45,283 nucleotides of DNA from assembly GCF_001612965.1 (NCBI RefSeq), contig NZ_BDBL01000019.1, forward strand, positions 1 through 45,283, in the 5' to 3' direction. Made by a program: the position numbers and the translations under genes. The notes under the pieces were generated by a model. The model worked only from the letters and a program-made list of their open reading frames with translations. It searched no databases and was not told where the DNA came from. Shown here in pieces: positions 42,922-45,283 of this stretch (position 1 is the first letter of the stretch; every line of letters begins with the position of its first letter). The stretch is from Nocardia kruczakiae NBRC 101016 (lineage in GTDB: Bacteria > Actinomycetota > Actinomycetes > Mycobacteriales > Mycobacteriaceae).

Positions 42922-43911
42922 TCACCGCGCCGATTCGATCATCAGGTACTCGAGGCGGGCGGTCTCGTCGGAGCCGTCATCGACGTCGACGACGGCGACG
43001 AACTCGCGATCACCCGCTTGGCGCTGCAACGGACCCCACGAGTGGGCGAGATACCAACCGGCGCCGGTGGTTCCGCGCGGTCCCAAGCCGGCGCAGAAGA
43101 TCCGGTATCGGCCGGGCTGCAGATCCGGATCCGGTCGCGCGCGCGCGATGACACCGATGCTGTGGCCGTCACGCGAGCCGTATCGGCTGCCGTCGGCCAA
43201 CGCCACCTGTTCGATGCGACGACCGCGGCCGTCGAGATCGAACAGCGGCCGGTCGGCGTTGTCGAGATACCTTCGTGTGCACGCGTTGCCGGTGAGACCG
43301 AAGCTGATGTAGGGGCGCTCACCGTGCGCGACGACCTCGCGATCGCTGCGGACGTCGGCCGAGAAACCGGCATGACGCTGGAGCATCGACAGCACGTACA
43401 GCAGCCCGCGAAACTCCCTCTCCGGCAAGGCCGCCAGCACATCCGAGCGGTGGTCGGCCGCGATTGCGCGAATCTTCCGCTCGAACGAATACCGATCGGA
43501 CGCCGCGAGCGCCCGGCGTGCGCGCGCCGATCGCAGCGGTAGCTCGAATGCCGGGTACACGAGAGTGACGCCGCTGGTGAACATCTCGGCTCCGAGGAAG
43601 GCCTCGAGTTCGACGTCGGTCGCGGGATCCGTGTCGTGTGCTCCCCTGCCGAGCGATGTGGCACCCGCCGTCCGAAACAAACCCTCGACCGTCCAGCCCG
43701 GGAACATCTCGGCCAGTACCCGGCAGTGGTAGTCGCGCGGAAGCCCGACCATCTTGCCCGAAAGCCACTGGTAGTACTGGGTCTTCGCCGGCCCGTAGCC
43801 GGGCGGGATGGGTGGGTCGAGTCGTGCGGCGCAGGTGTCGTACGCGGCCAGGAAGTCCGCGTGGCTGGTCAGATGCCGCTGCGCCAGCAGCGTCTTCAGA
43901 ACGGTAGCCAA
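42922..43911 (-). CDS. HTH protein with unrecognised C-terminal domain
   Basis: 329 residues from TTG 43911, preceded by AAAGGGGG at about 5 bases. Residues 1-80 are an XRE-like N-terminal region common in actinobacteria (MATVLKTLLAQRHLTSHADF, TQYYQWLSGKMVGLPRDYHC, RVLAEMFPGWTVEGLF). A linker and a helical stretch (AFLGAEMFTSGVTLVYPAFE, to about residue 175) lead to an alpha+beta domain with FGLTGNACTRRYL (204-216), SIGVIAR (251-257) and CAGLGPRGTTGAGWYLA (273-289). I recall similar G-x-x-x-N / CAGLG-x-x-GT-x-GA motifs in bacterial signalling proteins but cannot name the family. It is divergent, 563 bases away, from the IPT/TIG gene. Confidence 0.8.
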   Translation of the reverse strand: MATVLKTLLAQRHLTSHADFLAAYDTCAARLDPPIPPGYGPAKTQYYQWLSGKMVGLPRDYHCRVLAEMFPGWTVEGLFRTAGATSLGRGAHDTDPATDVELEAFLGAEMFTSGVTLVYPAFELPLRSARARRALAASDRYSFERKIRAIAADHRSDVLAALPEREFRGLLYVLSMLQRHAGFSADVRSDREVVAHGERPYISFGLTGNACTRRYLDNADRPLFDLDGRGRRIEQVALADGSRYGSRDGHSIGVIARARPDPDLQPGRYRIFCAGLGPRGTTGAGWYLAHSWGPLQRQAGDREFVAVVDVDDGSDETARLEYLMIESAR

Positions 43912-44474
43912 GGAAACCCCCTTTACCCCTGAAACCACCGCCCCCGCGGCGGCTCGATCTACGACCGCGGCTAACGCCGGGCCGCCGACGCGTGCGGCAA
44001 CCGACTGGAAGCCGGTACCGCGCCGGCACAAGTGCTGGAGATGCCGTTACCGATCCCGCCTATCACGACCACGACGAGCTGCGTCCTCTTTCCGGCCACG
44101 GCGAACACGATGATCCGCGTCTCCGCATACCGGGTGGTTGCCTTACTCGATCGGTGGCCCGCTTTCCATTAAGCCCCCTAACACCGTTGGGCAGCAACGG
44201 ATCTCCTATCCGTTTTCGTCCGTTTTCCACATCCTCCACGGTTACACCGCTCGGTCGACCACTCGGAGCACGGTCACACTGGGCGCCGAAAAGCCCTGCG
44301 GCACAAGGCGCTTTCTGATCTTGGAACCGGAAGACGAGTCCGATAACGGACGAAAACGAACCGAGCAGACCGTCCCACGACGTGTTTCGCGGACGTTAAT
44401 TGAAGTAGCGGAAACACAGAGCAATTCGGGCAGCTATCCGCGCTGCCCATCACAGCAGTCAGGAGGCAAATACC
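43912..44474. other. Long divergent intergenic region
   Basis: 563 bases between the HTH gene and the IPT/TIG gene, locally AT-richer than its surroundings. It contains a spaced inverted repeat (44211-44224/44345-44358, separate entry) and a palindrome CCGTTG-N5-CAACGG (44184-44200). An AGGAGG at 44461-44466 serves the IPT gene. No gene is supported. Confidence 0.5.
44211..44358. repeat. Spaced inverted repeat, 14-base perfect arms
   Basis: CGTTTTCGTCCGTT (44211-44224) and its exact complement AACGGACGAAAACG (44345-44358), 120 bases apart, in the promoter region of the IPT/TIG gene. Arms of this size at this spacing are unlikely to be a terminator and are more like two binding sites in opposite orientation. 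Confidence 0.7.
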
Positions 44475-45283
44475 GTGCCTACCATCACCTCCCTCTCGCC
44501 GACGTCCGGCCCTGCAACCGGAGGAACCAGCGTCACGATCACAGGGACCGGGTTTACCGGCCCCACCACCGTGCGATTCGGCACTACCGCAACGACTTTC
44601 ACGATCGATTCCGCGACGCAGATCACCGCGATCGCTCCCTCCGGATCCGTCGGTCCGGTGCAGGTCACCGTCACGACCTCGGCAGGCACCAGCAACGGCG
44701 TGACCTACACCTACCTCGCGGTCCCCGCGTTGAGCGGCATCAGCCCCAGCCAAGGGTCGACCGCGGGCGGAACGACGGTCACCCTCACCGGTTCCGGCCT
44801 CACGGGAGTCACAGCGGTGAATTTCGGTGCCACTCCGGCCACCTCGTTCACCGTCGACTCCGACACCCAGATCACCGCCGTCGCCCCCGCGGGTACCGGA
44901 ATCGTCTCCGTGACGGTCACGGGTCCGGGCGGTACCAGCAATCCGGTGACCTACGTCTATGTCGTCGTCCCGACCATCACCGCCATCTCCCCGACCGCCG
45001 GTCCCACCGCGGGCGGAAACAACGTGACGATCACCGGCACCGGGTTCACCGGTCCGTTGACCGTCCGGTTCGGCACGACCGCAACGACTTTCACCGTGAA
45101 CTCGCCGACGCAGATCACCGCCGTCGCCCCCGCCCACGCGGCCGGCACCGTGCAGGTCACCGTTACCGGTTCGGGCGGTACCAGCAACGGGGTCGCCTAC
45201 ACCTACGCCGCGGTGCCCACCCTGACCACCGTCACCCCCACGGCGGGATCGGTGACCGGCGGTACCACCGTCGTCCTCACCGG
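44475..45283 (+). CDS. IPT/TIG-repeat protein, 3' end cut by window
   Basis: At least 269 residues from GTG 44475 with AGGAGG 8 bases before it. Consists entirely of IPT/TIG (immunoglobulin-like) units of 82 residues. Each begins P-T/A-I/L-T-x-I/L-S-P, continues with AGGTTVTLTGSG, VRFGTTATTFT and TQITAVAPAG, and ends GGTSNGVTYTY. Three full units and the start of a fourth are present. There is no signal peptide or membrane segment at the N-terminus, which is odd for a family that is usually extracellular. It may be exported by a non-classical route or act inside the cell. Confidence 0.9.
   Translation, partial: MPTITSLSPTSGPATGGTSVTITGTGFTGPTTVRFGTTATTFTIDSATQITAIAPSGSVGPVQVTVTTSAGTSNGVTYTYLAVPALSGISPSQGSTAGGTTVTLTGSGLTGVTAVNFGATPATSFTVDSDTQITAVAPAGTGIVSVTVTGPGGTSNPVTYVYVVVPTITAISPTAGPTAGGNNVTITGTGFTGPLTVRFGTTATTFTVNSPTQITAVAPAHAAGTVQVTVTGSGGTSNGVAYTYAAVPTLTTVTPTAGSVTGGTTVVLT
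44478..45283 (+). repeat. Tandem 246-base repeats encoding IPT/TIG units
   Basis: Units at 44478-44723, 44724-44969, 44970-45215 and from 45216, all exactly 246 bases with no length change. Units 1 and 3 are more similar to each other than to unit 2 (shared VRFGTTATTFT), suggesting paired duplication or gene conversion. Confidence 0.9.

Noticed and set aside
44184..44200. Palindrome CCGTTG-N5-CAACGG as a third MarR site
   Set aside because: Although it resembles CGTTGG-N5-CCAACG, the half-site spacing differs by 2 bases, so the same MarR protein is unlikely to bind it.
44459..45187. Three minus-strand frames of 76-78 codons spaced 246 bases apart
   Set aside because: They are mirror shadows of the IPT/TIG repeats, starting at the same place in each unit.

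Overview
The window is high-GC actinobacterial chromosome, most likely Nocardia or a close relative in the Mycobacteriales. Evidence: GC-rich third positions, frequent GTG/TTG starts, mycobacterial-type families (DUF732, DUF4245, DUF6542, the Rv1109c-like lipid-droplet protein), and a right-hand block whose gene order matches the glpX–xseB–xseA–ispH–ychF region of Mycobacterium tuberculosis. I see no rRNA, tRNA, CRISPR array, prophage or intact insertion sequence.

Layout. 1–5.9 kb: a DrrA-type ABC ATPase (cut by the left edge), a VOC protein, a WYL regulator divergent from an epoxide hydrolase, a TetR regulator divergent from a quinone oxidoreductase, and a SnoaL-like protein. 5.9–9.6 kb: an ECF41/SigJ-type sigma factor co-transcribed with an NDH-2-like flavoprotein behind an ECF41-like promoter, a coiled-coil protein and a RibD-C/DHFR-like reductase. 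9.6–16.1 kb: alpha/beta hydrolase, CPBP membrane protease, EthD-like protein divergent from a LysR regulator, a 582-residue membrane-anchored pentapeptide-like repeat protein, and DoxX. 16.2–17.9 kb: a small scar-like region bounded by two copies of the 3' end and terminator of ychF, holding a secreted DUF732 protein and a decayed SUKH-like gene. 17.8–36 kb: ychF; two HbpS/GlcG-like proteins with a MarR regulator; Uma2; a TIGR03086 protein divergent from a second WYL regulator; CstA with a YbdD-like partner; Ada–AlkA fusion and Ogt (alkylation repair); carboxylesterase; SbcCD; RmuC. 36–42.8 kb: the conserved block DUF6542, ispH, lipid-droplet protein, xseA, xseB, VOC, DUF4245, glpX. 42.8 kb–end: an HTH protein with an unrecognised C-terminal domain and, divergent from it, an IPT/TIG repeat protein cut by the right edge.

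Common theme. Much of the left half is small divergent modules of one regulator and one or two enzymes, and several carry a visible palindrome in the shared promoter. The two WYL regulators lie 20 kb apart and control different genes, yet both intergenic regions carry the same TAGG-N11-CCTA element. DNA repair is concentrated at 26–40 kb (Ada–AlkA, Ogt, SbcCD, RmuC, XseAB).

I found no clear new multi-gene defence or secretion system. The best leads are the shared WYL operator, the ychF-end duplication enclosing a decayed immunity-like gene, the unrecognised C-terminal domain at 42.9–43.9 kb, the long acidic insertion in SbcC and the 11-residue-period repeat protein.
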